A stretch of 14,414 nucleotides of DNA, from assembly GCA_905221605.1 (NCBI GenBank), contig CAJNDS010000669.1, forward strand, positions 188,001 to 202,414. Reading direction: 5' to 3'. Source of the stretch: Symbiodinium natans (lineage: Eukaryota; Sar; Dinophyceae; Suessiales; Symbiodiniaceae). Position 1 is the first letter of the stretch; each line of letters begins with the position of its first letter. Under the pieces are notes generated by a model, which was given only the letters and a program-made list of their open reading frames with translations, had not been told where the DNA came from and searched no databases. The translations under genes and the position numbers were made by a program. Shown in pieces: positions 1-6,884 of this stretch.

Positions 1-1
1 C

Positions 2-247
2 AAGCAGAAATGCCGCAATGCCGCCCGCTCCTGGAGCAAGGCTGGTGCTGCGGCTGCTTTGTCCTCGATGCACTTCCCCTGGGTGGTCGCGCTGCCGAAC
101 GACAAGAGAGCCAAGCAGCAACAAGCATGGAAGACAGAAACCATCATGGGTCACCTCGGCTTGGCTCATCAAGAAAGAGACATCAAGAACAAACTAACAT
201 CACCGGAGCACAAACACTACAAAAACACAATGCAAATGGACTGTTAA
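2..247 (+). other. Possible partial coding exon at left edge, unrecognised
   Basis: A frame is open from the window edge to a TAA at 245-247, about 81 codons. The translation is mixed and not low in complexity: basic at the start, then an alanine-rich patch, a short hydrophobic stretch (MHFPWVVALP) and a hydrophilic lysine/histidine-rich tail. This composition is compatible with the last exon of a gene that begins outside the window. I recognise no domain. A second frame (10-321) is also open over the same bases, so openness alone is weak evidence. It could be chance. Confidence 0.15.
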
Positions 248-890
248 TGTGCTTGGCTGGTGTCATGGCACAATGCGTTCCGTCGACCCCCCGCTCCAAC
301 ACACAAAAACAATCATTCTAAACGACGCCAGTGCTGGCTCGAAATTGTCGAACTAAGACCGAAAGATCGCGTCTGCCCACGCCGATTTTTGTGTCCGGGG
401 GGGGGGGGGGGAACTTGCCCTGCCTAAAGAAATTGTCTGAGTGTGAGAACTTGAGTGTGCGCGCGGTAGGTGCAAACTTAAACACATGTACGGGCGAACT
501 AGTAAGCAACCAGTTTCCAACAATCGACACCCTCGGTGTTTTCAGCCTTAGGCACGACCTTTCGAGCTCTTGCGTGCAAGGTAGGTAATGACTCTACTAG
601 ATTCTAGATCCGTTCTGCCTGGCTTTTCATGCGCTTTCTACTGAACATGTTCCACCAATTCCCAAGCAGTGCTTGTCCCGCATGAATGTAAACGAATATA
701 CTGGGTTGTCTCATGGTAATTCTGCCGGCAGACGGCGGGGCCGTCTCCAAAAAGCGCCGCTATTCCTCTCGGCAAACTCGGTACCCTGAAGCTGGTTGAG
801 CACCGCGAAGGCACTCTCCCGTTTGCGATCATCGTAACGACATCATCATAATACAACCTAGTAACAACAGAGTGGTATGAACATCCTAGT
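248..890. other. No gene seen; contains a 15-G run
   Basis: Short frames exist on both strands (318-530 minus, 331-588 plus) but they overlap one another, cross the G run and show no recognisable domain. The stretch 397-411 is an uninterrupted run of 15 G. From about 830 onward the sequence starts to pick up CAT-like triplets leading into the following repeat. Confidence 0.5.
397..411. repeat. Poly-G run (15 G)
   Basis: Fifteen consecutive G residues. It is one of several long single-base G or C tracts in the window, with others at 7639-7656, 9786-9802 and 11112-11121. It is a candidate for length variation and for sequencing or assembly error. Confidence 0.95.
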
Positions 891-1091
891 ATCATCATCA
901 TCATCATCATCGTCATCGTCATCGGCATCGTCATCGTCATCACCATAATCATCATCAACATCATCATCATCATAATCATCAACATCAATATCATCATCAT
1001 CAGCATCATCATCATCATCATGATCATCATCATCACCATCATCATCATCATCGTCGACGTCGTCGTCGTCGCCATCATCACCATCATCGTC

Positions 1092-1123
<32 letters not shown>

Positions 1124-1326
1124 CGTCATCGTCATCATCATCATCGTCATCATCGTCATGATCACCATCATCATCACCATCATCATCATCGTCATCATCG
1201 CCATCGTCGTCGTCATCATCATCATCATCATCGTCATCATCGCCATCGTCGTCGTCATCATCATCATCATCGCCATCGTCATCGTCACCGCCATCGCCAT
1301 TGCCATCGTCATCGTCGTCGTCATCA
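891..1326. repeat. (CAT/CGT)n trinucleotide repeat, about 436 bp
   Basis: Nearly every triplet in one phase is CAT, CGT, CAC or CGC, read as ATC/GTC in the neighbouring phase. The plus strand is therefore open as runs of I/V or H/R, and the minus strand reads as long runs of methionine with threonine, valine and alanine. These compositions come from the repeat and should not be taken as a protein. Inside the array a larger repeat is visible: a 38-base block beginning at 1191 recurs exactly at 1233, giving a 42-bp higher-order period. Confidence 0.95.
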
Positions 1327-1379
1327 ACGACAACAACAACAACAACAACAGGAGCAGCAGCAACAACAACAACAACAAA
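1327..1379. repeat. (CAA/CAG)n trinucleotide repeat
   Basis: Immediately after the CAT array the triplet changes to CAA, with a GGAGCAGCAG interruption near 1351. The abrupt switch from one triplet family to another without unique sequence between them suggests the block grew from a compound microsatellite. Confidence 0.9.
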
Positions 1380-1380
1380 G

Positions 1381-1436
1381 CATCATATAGCATCATATAG
1401 CATCACATAGCATCATATATCATCATATAACATCAT
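1381..1436. repeat. 10-bp tandem repeat CATCATATAG, about 5.5 copies
   Basis: Units of exactly 10 bases follow one another: CATCATATAG twice, then single-base variants CATCACATAG, CATCATATAT and CATCATATAA, then a truncated unit. It is the third repeat type in a row and probably derives from the CAT array. Confidence 0.9.
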
Positions 1437-2000
1437 TGTAATTCTTGACCTTCTCGTCATAAACATATCCCGTCCGCTGTCCGAGCCTGCGACAACGCAG
1501 TTAGGACGCTCAACGAGAACCCATCCCCAGGAGGGTTTTAAGGAAACACAAGTGCCATCTTGAGACTGACAAGGAAAAGTAAAAACCGGGCGACGAAGGC
1601 AACCCCGACCATCATTATTTGCAAACAAGTGGCGGCCAAACGGTAAGTTTGTGTAAATTGTCGAAGGGAAATTTAGAAGTGCTCGTATATACGCTGACAC
1701 TTGAGCCCAAATCGGCGTGACACAGCACGAAAGCCTCTCTGAGCGAAACCGATGTTCTCAAGCTGTGAAGGGAGCAGCTGTGTTGCGGCTGCCTGGGACC
1801 TCACAGACTCCTACAACAGTTCCAGAATTCACGCAGCAAGATCAAAGCCATGCGGTCTTCGAAGCTGTATTCTTCATGACCTGGAGCTATCACTGCAAAA
1901 ATCGTCACACTTTTTCACCCCTCGCAGGACGATGTGTCAAGAACAACTGCGAAGAACAATTTGGTTGGTACCATCTCTCATGGATTGCAGTAAGGTGTTG
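1437..2000. other. No recognised gene; short overlapping frames only
   Basis: A minus-strand frame of 95 codons (1413-1700) and plus-strand frames from 1717 and 1752 cover this stretch, but they have no recognised motif. The plus frame runs into the repeat copy starting at 2001, and the minus frame ends in the 10-bp repeat. The only feature worth marking is the possible spliced-leader relic at its centre. Confidence 0.45.
1700..1716 (-). other. Possible dinoflagellate spliced-leader relic
   Basis: Read on the minus strand, this stretch is GCCGATTTGGGCTCAAG. The 3' part of the conserved dinoflagellate spliced leader is GCCATTTTGGCTCAAG. They agree at about 15 of 17 positions with one gap and one mismatch. 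The 5' part of the leader is not recognisable. Reverse-transcribed, reinserted mRNAs are known to leave such relics in dinoflagellate genomes. The match is short enough to be chance, and the minus-strand frame directly after it (1413-1699) has no recognised product. Confidence 0.25.
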
Positions 2001-2086
2001 CAACCTCGATCGAAGAAGGATGCCCGCCTGCTGCTCATGCGCCTCGAGGTTGCAGGCTCTTTCGCAGATCATGCCTTCGAGGAAGA

Positions 2087-2121
2087 TAGGGTTTAGGTAT
2101 AAGGGTCTTAGGGACTTAGGG
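2087..2121 (+). repeat. Degenerate TTTAGGG telomere-like patch in copy A
   Basis: The stretch contains GGGTTTAGG, then CTTAGGG, ACTTAGGG and TTCAGG, which are imperfect versions of the TTTAGGG telomere unit. Copy B has the matching patch at 2824-2857 with a perfect TTTAGGG, so the patch was present before the duplication. Confidence 0.7.
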
Positions 2122-2442
2122 TTCAGGAGGAGCTGGGGAGAAGCTGTCGGTTGTTTTTTTGGGTCTTTAGGGGGCTTTAAGCGTTTTAAGCGTTGTCTTT
2201 GTTTCCCTTTGGGGGCGGGGGGAGGGTTGGCTAACACCCAGACCATGACATCACCGACGCCAAGAGGTCTCGTTGGGGCTTGCAGAATCTGTGAACTTGA
2301 TGTTGAGGATGCGCGCCATGATGATGTTAAGGGCCCTACTTCTGAGGGCGCGTAACAACCATAAGACTCATACCATAAGGACCATAAGACTATACATATA
2401 CATGGGGAGAAGCGCATGTTCCCCAAAGCACGCCAAAACACC

Positions 2443-2468
2443 TCTAAAACCCTAAATTACTAAACCAT
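2443..2468 (-). repeat. Degenerate CCCTAAA patch inside copy A
   Basis: The stretch reads TAAAACCCTAAATTACTAAACC, the reverse orientation of the patch at 2087-2121. The equivalent in copy B (3150-3190) is AGCCCTAAGCCATCCTAAAC and similar. The repeat unit thus carries telomere-like sequence in inverted orientation around a central 330-base segment. Confidence 0.6.
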
Positions 2469-2622
2469 CCTGCGCTGTCAGGAACTGTAGAACTGTTCGG
2501 GTGTCAGGCTATGAGACACTCAGACACAAGCAGACTTCGGGTAGAAGACGCTTAAGAAATCTTGGAAAGAATAATAGAGAATACGTCTGAAGATGATCAA
2601 GCAGCAATTTTCGGTCACTGTT

Positions 2623-2738
2623 TCTTGGGCTGCTGATGGTACAGAGCAAAAAAGACCCTATGATGTTATATTGAATTACATTATATTGTGCGCACACAAA
2701 CAGCCAAACCAGCCTAACCCTAAACCCTCCCAAACCCT
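2623..2738. other. Spacer between repeat copies, ends in CCCTAAA-like sequence
   Basis: The spacer is AT-rich in its middle (TTATATTGAATTACATTATATTG) and finishes at 2709-2739 with AGCCTAACCCTAAACCCTCCCAAACCCTCA, a degenerate telomere-like run directly abutting the start of copy B. No coding potential is apparent. Confidence 0.6.
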
Positions 2739-3449
2739 CAACCTCGATCGAAGAAGGATGCCCGCCTGCTGATCTTGCGCCTCGAGGTGGCAGGCGCTTT
2801 GGCAGATCATGACTTTGAGGAAGATAGGGTTTAGGGTCTTAGGGTTTCGGGTTGACGAGGAGCTGGGGGAGAAGCTGTCGGGGTTTTGGGGGGTCTTGAG
2901 GGGGCTTCAAGGGTTTTAGTTTTGTTTGCTAACACCCAGACCATGAAATCACCGACGCCAAGAAATAAGTCTCGTAGGGGCTTGCAGCTTCTGTGAGCTG
3001 ATGTTGAGGATGGGCTCCATGTGGATCATGTTAAGGGCCCTGATTCTGTGGTCGGCGCGCAACAACCATAAGACCATAAGACTATACATGCCTGGGTGCG
3101 AGAAGCGCATGTTCCCCAAAGCTCCAACTAAAGCCAAAACACCTCTAACAAGCCCTAAGCCATCCTAAACTCCTAAACCATCCTAAACCTTGAGTCGCTT
3201 TCTGAATCCACATTCTGGGCATGACGGCATGTCAAAGCTGCGAAGAAACGATCACAAGGCCATAAGGCCAGGGTCCCCAGAATCTGCTTCTGCGCTGTCA
3301 GGTCAGCAACTTTAGATGAAGGGTGTCAGGCTAGGAGACCAATCACTCAGGCACAAGCAGACTTCGGGTAGAAGACGGTTAAGAAATGTTGGAAAGAATG
3401 ATAGAGAATACGTCTGAAGATGATCAAGCAGCCATTTTCGGTCACTGTT
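2739..3449. repeat. Diverged direct repeat, copy B
   Basis: This is the second copy of the unit at 2001-2622, in the same orientation. It is longer mainly because of about 110 bases near 3187-3296 that are absent from copy A, where AAACCATCC leads straight into TGCGCTGTCAGG. The right block (3355-3449) keeps most bases of the copy A block, differing by a handful of substitutions. The presence or absence of the 110-base stretch could be an insertion in B or a deletion in A. Confidence 0.85.
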
Positions 3450-3502
3450 GATGCCCTTGGAGCCTTGCTTGTTGCAGCTGTCACCGAGTGGCAGCTGTCC
3501 CA

Positions 3503-3797
3503 GAGGAGAGAAGAGAGAAGAGAGAAGAGAGAAGAGAGAAGAGAGAAGAGAGAAGAGCGAAGAGAGAAGAGAGAAGAGAGAAGAGAGAAGAGCGAAGAGA
3601 GAAGAGAGAAGAGAGAAGAGAGAAGAGAGAAGAGAGAAGAGAGAAGAGAGAAGAGAGAAGAGCGAAGAGAGAAGAGAGAAGAGAGAAGAGAGAAGAGAGA
3701 AGAGCGAAGAGAGAAGAGAGAAGAGAGAAGAGAGAAGAGCGAAGAGAGAAGAGAGAAGAGAGAAGAGAGAAGAGAGAAGAGAGAAGAGAGAAGAGAG
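3503..3797. repeat. (GAGAAGA)n 7-bp minisatellite, about 42 units
   Basis: The unit is 7 bases, GAGAAGA. Variant units with C in place of A occur at 3558, 3593, 3663, 3705 and 3740. The gaps between them are 35, 70, 42 and 35 bases, all multiples of 7, so the array has kept phase perfectly. Because 7 is not a multiple of 3, all three plus frames encode the same cyclic heptad (EERREKR) and all three minus frames encode SLLSSLF; none has a stop. The array begins within two bases of the end of the recognisable GTPase sequence. Confidence 0.95.
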
Positions 3798-3798
3798 T

Positions 3799-4144
3799 CC
3801 ATTCCCCCAAGTTTTGAGGCCCAAGGGTGAGGAACTTATTCTCGTTGTACATGCTGGGCACCACTTTCAGGGCATCGGAGTTCTGGGCCACCCCTCCCAG
3901 CCGCAAAAAACTCCTGCACCGCACCCAGCTCCTCGGGAAGGAAGACCCCCTTCAGCTCCTCAACGATCTGCTTGAAGCAGTCCTCGTGGTGCTTCGGGTC
4001 AGGATCTGCTACCTGATTCATGATCCAGGTAAGCTGCGGGTCCGGAACCTTGGCAACTTGCAGATCTGACCAGGCACGGACGCAGATTTCCACCAGGCGC
4101 TTGAACCTCAGAATCGCAGAGAAAGCGGCGGGAAAGGGGCATGG
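3799..4144 (-). pseudogene. End of the G domain and truncated tail of the VLIG-like gene
   Basis: The frame containing FSAILRFKRL, WIMNQVADPDP and EELKGVFLPEEL continues the GTPase fold; AILRFKRL corresponds to the family's helix before the last strand, and NQVADPDP to the end of the next strand. At 3903-3910, within or next to a run of six T (minus strand), the sensible frame changes to one reading NSDALKVVPSMYNENKFL and LTLGPQNLGEW. W ends at 3799; the 7-bp repeat starts at 3797 and would add only SLLSSLF heptads. The break in a homopolymer could be genuine or a sequencing error. Confidence 0.65.
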
Positions 4145-4178
4145 CTGTGATGAGGGGGGGAACACTCACCTGGACTCT

Positions 4179-4766
4179 CTAGACAGGCTCATGGTTGCGA
4201 CCCCGCTGCGGCTCTGACATCATGCCTTTCACGATGATGTCCACGCGATTGGAGACGGCGAGGGTGAACAGCATCATCATGCGGTCAAACTCTGGGCTTG
4301 CCTTCTCTGGTGATTGAAGCCCTTCCGTGTCAAGCACCAGGACGACAACTTCTTCTGCTTCATGGAATTCGGCATAGACCCCCCGAGAGCAGCGGCCCTC
4401 CGACACCGCAAAGCCACCCCCATAGCGACAATTGTTCAAGGTGGACTTGCCGGAGCTTTGCGGTCCCACCGTGCTTCGAACTTCGAAACGCTTCCCCTGC
4501 CAACGCGGGGCCAAGACCTCAAAGATGCATCTTAGGAAATCCTCTTCCAGGTAGAGGTCCTCACCATCTAGCAGCTCAAAAGGCATTCCATTGCAAATGA
4601 GTTCTGCATACGCCTGTTTGACGCAGTCTGCGCTTCTCATCTTGGTACTGTGGCAAGTGATCTGGATGGCTTCTTTGTGAAGTGACGCCATTGCCAGCTG
4701 TGCATGAACAGGTAGCATGCCGCGCGCTTCAAACTCCCAGTGCATGTACCTTGCAAGCCTCGGCAA
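4179..4766 (-). pseudogene. GTPase core (G domain) of the VLIG-like gene
   Basis: This is the best-conserved piece, 195 codons. Residues 101-108 are GPQSSGKS (G1/P-loop) followed by TLNN; the family usually has TLLN, so one leucine is replaced by asparagine. Residues 119-129 (FAVSEGRCSRG) match the conserved region between G1 and G3, with C125-S-R in place of the usual CTRG. Residues 142-150 form a beta strand ending DTEGL (G3). The segment ASPEFDRMMMLFTLAVSNRVDIIVKG follows the family pattern of a helix, a second strand and KG. After KG the frame runs only to a TAG at 4179. The helical region before the P-loop includes MLPVHAQLAMASLHKEA and EDLYLEEDFLRCIFEVL. Dynamin-superfamily relatives such as guanylate-binding proteins also have a DTEG motif, but the GRC-RG signature favours VLIG. 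Confidence 0.75.
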
Positions 4767-5100
4767 TTCGGCAAGTCATCGAAGCAAGGACCGTATCTCC
4801 AAGGTGCTGTGCAGTATCAAGGGAACTCTGAGCCCTTGGCTGTTGGAGGTGTGCCTCACGGCTTTCTGCCATCAACACGTCCACAAACTTGTTCGTGACA
4901 TCACTGGGGTCTTGCTTCTTTCTCTTCTGTTGCAGTGCGTCTCCTTGGCCCAAGGCTTCAGTACTTGCGTGTGCCGGCTGATAGCAACTTCTCACGACTG
5001 CAAACGTCCTGTCTGCAGAGAAGCAATGAATGCATGTCCGAAAGGCGCTCTGCTTTGAACCTGTTGGCAGCGTGCCGGTCGTCATTCTTCTGAGCTTCTC
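4755..5100 (-). pseudogene. VLIG-like segment upstream of the GTPase core
   Basis: This segment is in the same frame as the preceding one but separated from it by the TAA at 5101-5103. It is hydrophilic and helical (KRKKQDPSDVTNKFVDVLMA, AESREAHLQQ) and stays open to 4729. Around 4760-4790 the reading passes to another frame, where PRLARYMHWEFEARGML leads directly into the GTPase core. A GTACAT after CAAG near 4750 could be read as a splice donor, but no matching acceptor preserving the frame was found, so I favour a one-base frameshift. Confidence 0.45.
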
Positions 5101-5930
5101 TTATCTCCCTCTCCACTTGACAGAGCCTTGGCAGACGAAATATGATGTGAACACACCCTGGTAGAAGGGACCGTGCAGGACCAGCACGTTCTCAGGCTGC
5201 CGCTCCTTGTAAGATGCGATCATTGGGAAAACCTTCTTGCGTTGCATCCCCTCGTCATCTACGCATGCTTCGGCACAGCTTCTGGCAATTGTCTGCAAGG
5301 TCGCCCAAACTTTCGGCTCTGGCATGCCCATGACGTTGAGCATGTGTCCTTGAAACGTGCTGTGGCACCTTGGTGCAATGCAACTTGCAAAACCAATCCG
5401 CACCGAGACCTAGGTACCGGAGCTTCAATGGTCTGATAGTCTGATAAGCTCGGAATCTTCTCAGCGCAGGGCGGACTGCTTGACAAAGAGGGCAGTGCTT
5501 CATAGATCATCCGCTTCAAACATCCTATGTCAGAGGGTGGATAGGAAGAGCCCGAGGCCGGACGGTAAGGAATGCGCAGACAGGTCACCTTGCGAGGATT
5601 TTGTTGGAGGGAAGCTGTCAAAGACGAATCTACAAAAGGCACCAACTAAGCTGATCATGCAGAGCGTTCGCATGTGAATGTAAGGACGATGCCTTCTTTT
5701 CGTTAGCTTCCAGCTTCTTTGGAGGGTCTGTGTTGTCAGCGTGCAGGCACTGGTCATCCCATACCAAGACGAAGACTTTGAAGCATTCAGGCTTGCTTAT
5801 GAGTCGATGAATGCTTTTCGTCATCTCTGCTGTATGGAAGCCCTTGGCAGTGGTGTGGAGCATGCAGTAGTGGCATCCATCCGTCAAGGACTGGAGGAGG
5901 GATGCCGGCGCTTGACCTTGACCGTGTACG
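5101..5930 (-). pseudogene. VLIG-like middle region in three frames
   Basis: Three successive open stretches continue the gene. The first (about 5930-5650) contains TDGCHYCMLHTTAKGFHTAE and VFVLVWDDQC, the latter resembling a beta strand with an acidic pair as in the family's middle region. The second (about 5645-5410) contains VTCLRIPYRP and RMIYEALPSL. The third (about 5405-5104) contains NVMGMPEPKVWATLQTIARS and ENVLVLHGPFYQGVF, ending in TAA at 5101-5103. Each has the mixed composition of real coding sequence while the competing frames do not. No donor/acceptor pair joins them, so single-base indels are the simplest explanation. Family assignment here rests on position between the two better-recognised regions. 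Confidence 0.5.
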
Positions 5931-6611
5931 TCACAGCGAAGCCACGACCCGGTGCCTTGATGTCGGCATCCGATTGCATTTCGCAGAAGGCCATGCTTTC
6001 ATCCCCAAGCTGCCCCACTCCGCAAAGTTTGTGTCGAAGAGCTTGTTCAGGAGTTTGGAAACTCCATGCACTTCAGAAGTCTTGAAGCTGACCAGGACAG
6101 GACGCTGGGGCAAACTCCACAGCAGCTCTTGGCAGAAGCGTGGCTTGGGCCAGGCCGTGCTCACAGGGACCGGATTCTGCGCCATGTGGGCTCTCAGCAG
6201 GTGAGCACGCACCTCCTCGGAGGAATTCTGCAGAAGCCACAAGAACAGGGAGGTGATGGTGGGCTTGGCCTCCTTGCCTTGGAAGAACTTGTGTGCCCGC
6301 AGCTTCTCTACGAACGAGGTCCAAGGATGTCCCACCTTTAGCATGTGGCAAAGGTGCTCGGCCAACGCATCCCCTGCGTCGGGAGACTCGAAGTCCGTTT
6401 GGCCCAAGATCTTCTCGATCTCACGCTGGGAGGTGGGTCGCAGCTTGCGGAAGGATTCCGGCGTCACGGACGTGACGGAGCTGCATTGCCAGGGAGCATG
6501 CTTGGTCACACTTCGTCTCTTTCTCCTCTGGAGGAAGCGGTCCAGAAAGACTTTCATCAGTACAAGTGTGAACATCATCAGCGCCAGCGCCTCGCCGATC
6601 CATGGAACAAG
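5931..6611 (-). pseudogene. VLIG-like N-terminal segment with possible membrane anchor
   Basis: One frame is open from 6611 to a TGA ending at 5931. It follows two in-frame stops at 6612-6620. It begins with a hydrophobic stretch of about 20 residues (IGEALALMMFTLVLMKVFL, about 6599-6540) and then a basic cluster, LQRRKRR, a typical anchor-then-positive pattern. Residues roughly 60-140 counted from 6578 are helical and charged (EKILGQ, SFVEKLRAHKFFQ, SLFLWLLQNSSEEVRAHLL). The motif LVSFKTSEVHGVSKLLNKLF at residues 162-181 resembles the VLIG family stretch where a serine/lysine loop precedes LLN. The membrane anchor is not typical of vertebrate members. The annotated start is uncertain; no upstream exon could be identified. 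The frame change after ...RVVASL leads into the next segment. Confidence 0.55.
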
Positions 6612-6884
6612 TCACATTCACACAGCCCCCCCCCTCTCTTCCCCGCTGAGCCTGCATCCACATTCCAGACATCTTCTGAGCAAGCGCAGCGGATTCAGCA
6701 CACAAACACTCGCAGCACTCAAGCAGCGCCTGAAGGCCCGGAGCCCGGCAAAGGCTGCCGAACGTACGGCGTCCCTGCGGAAGAGCCAAGGAGGCCCAAG
6801 CCCCTGCTGCCACCTCGGGTCACCGTCTTCTCTGCGCAGGAAGCGGATCATCCAGGCACTGCAGTCGAGGCACCAAGCAGAAGA
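6612..6884. other. No gene recognised between the two minus-strand open regions
   Basis: A minus-strand frame (6618-6851) in phase with the VLIG N-terminal segment is open but arginine/cysteine-rich and ends in TGA at 6618-6620. Two more minus-strand and several plus-strand frames overlap it. None has a recognised motif. The C-rich run near 6625-6633 adds to the frame ambiguity. Confidence 0.4.

Larger units (their letters stand above)
2001..2622. repeat. Diverged direct repeat, copy A
   Basis: The copy starts at CAACCTCGATCGAAGAAGG and ends at TTTTCGGTCACTGTT. It aligns with 2739-3449 along most of its length, at an offset of 738 bases at the left end. Matching blocks include the left 90 bases, the segment around 2223-2280, the CATAAG-rich segment near 2355-2400 and a well conserved right block at 2525-2622. 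Short frames on both strands cross the copies, but differences between the two change amino acids freely and shift frames, so I do not call a protein. It may be an unclassified dispersed repeat or transposable element. Confidence 0.85.
3799..6611 (-). pseudogene. VLIG/GVIN-type very large GTPase, broken, C-terminus missing
   Basis: Reading from high to low coordinates, pieces in successive frames line up in the order expected for the very large interferon-inducible GTPase family: an N-terminal region with an LVSFKTSE...SKLLNKLF motif, a middle region with VFVLVWDD, then a GTPase core with P-loop GPQSSGKS (4443-4466), AVSEGRCSRG (4380-4409) and DTEGL (4317-4331), followed by AILRFKRL and NQVADPDP. 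The frame changes near 5931, 5650, 5410, 4775, 4145-4170 and 3903-3910, and an in-frame TAA lies at 5101-5103. The long C-terminal half typical of the family is absent; recognisable sequence ends where the 7-bp repeat starts. No convincing splice sites join the pieces. I infer an eroded, probably intronless copy. Noncanonical dinoflagellate introns or assembly indels could explain some breaks. Family members bind and hydrolyse GTP; any cellular role here is unknown. Confidence 0.7.

Noticed and set aside
638-1400. Long open frames on both strands over the CAT array (methionine-rich and isoleucine/valine-rich proteins)
   Set aside because: They are direct products of the triplet repeat; the amino acid composition follows from CAT/CGT and no non-repeat domain is attached.
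1717-2441. 212-codon plus frame and 178-codon minus frame over repeat copy A
   Set aside because: They overlap each other, and the equivalent positions in copy B have frame shifts and mostly amino-acid-changing differences, so neither is conserved as protein.
2509-3480. Peptide LLDHLQTYSL...RLLPEVCLCLS encoded in both repeat copies
   Set aside because: The similarity is explained by DNA duplication, the frames are short, and no start, domain or longer conserved reading was seen.
3503-3797. CRISPR-like regular repeat
   Set aside because: The unit is 7 bases with no spacers; it is a simple tandem array.
3312-3975. Six overlapping open frames across the 7-bp array
   Set aside because: A stop-free 7-bp unit opens every frame automatically. 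Only the portion ending at 3799 on the minus strand has independent evidence of coding.
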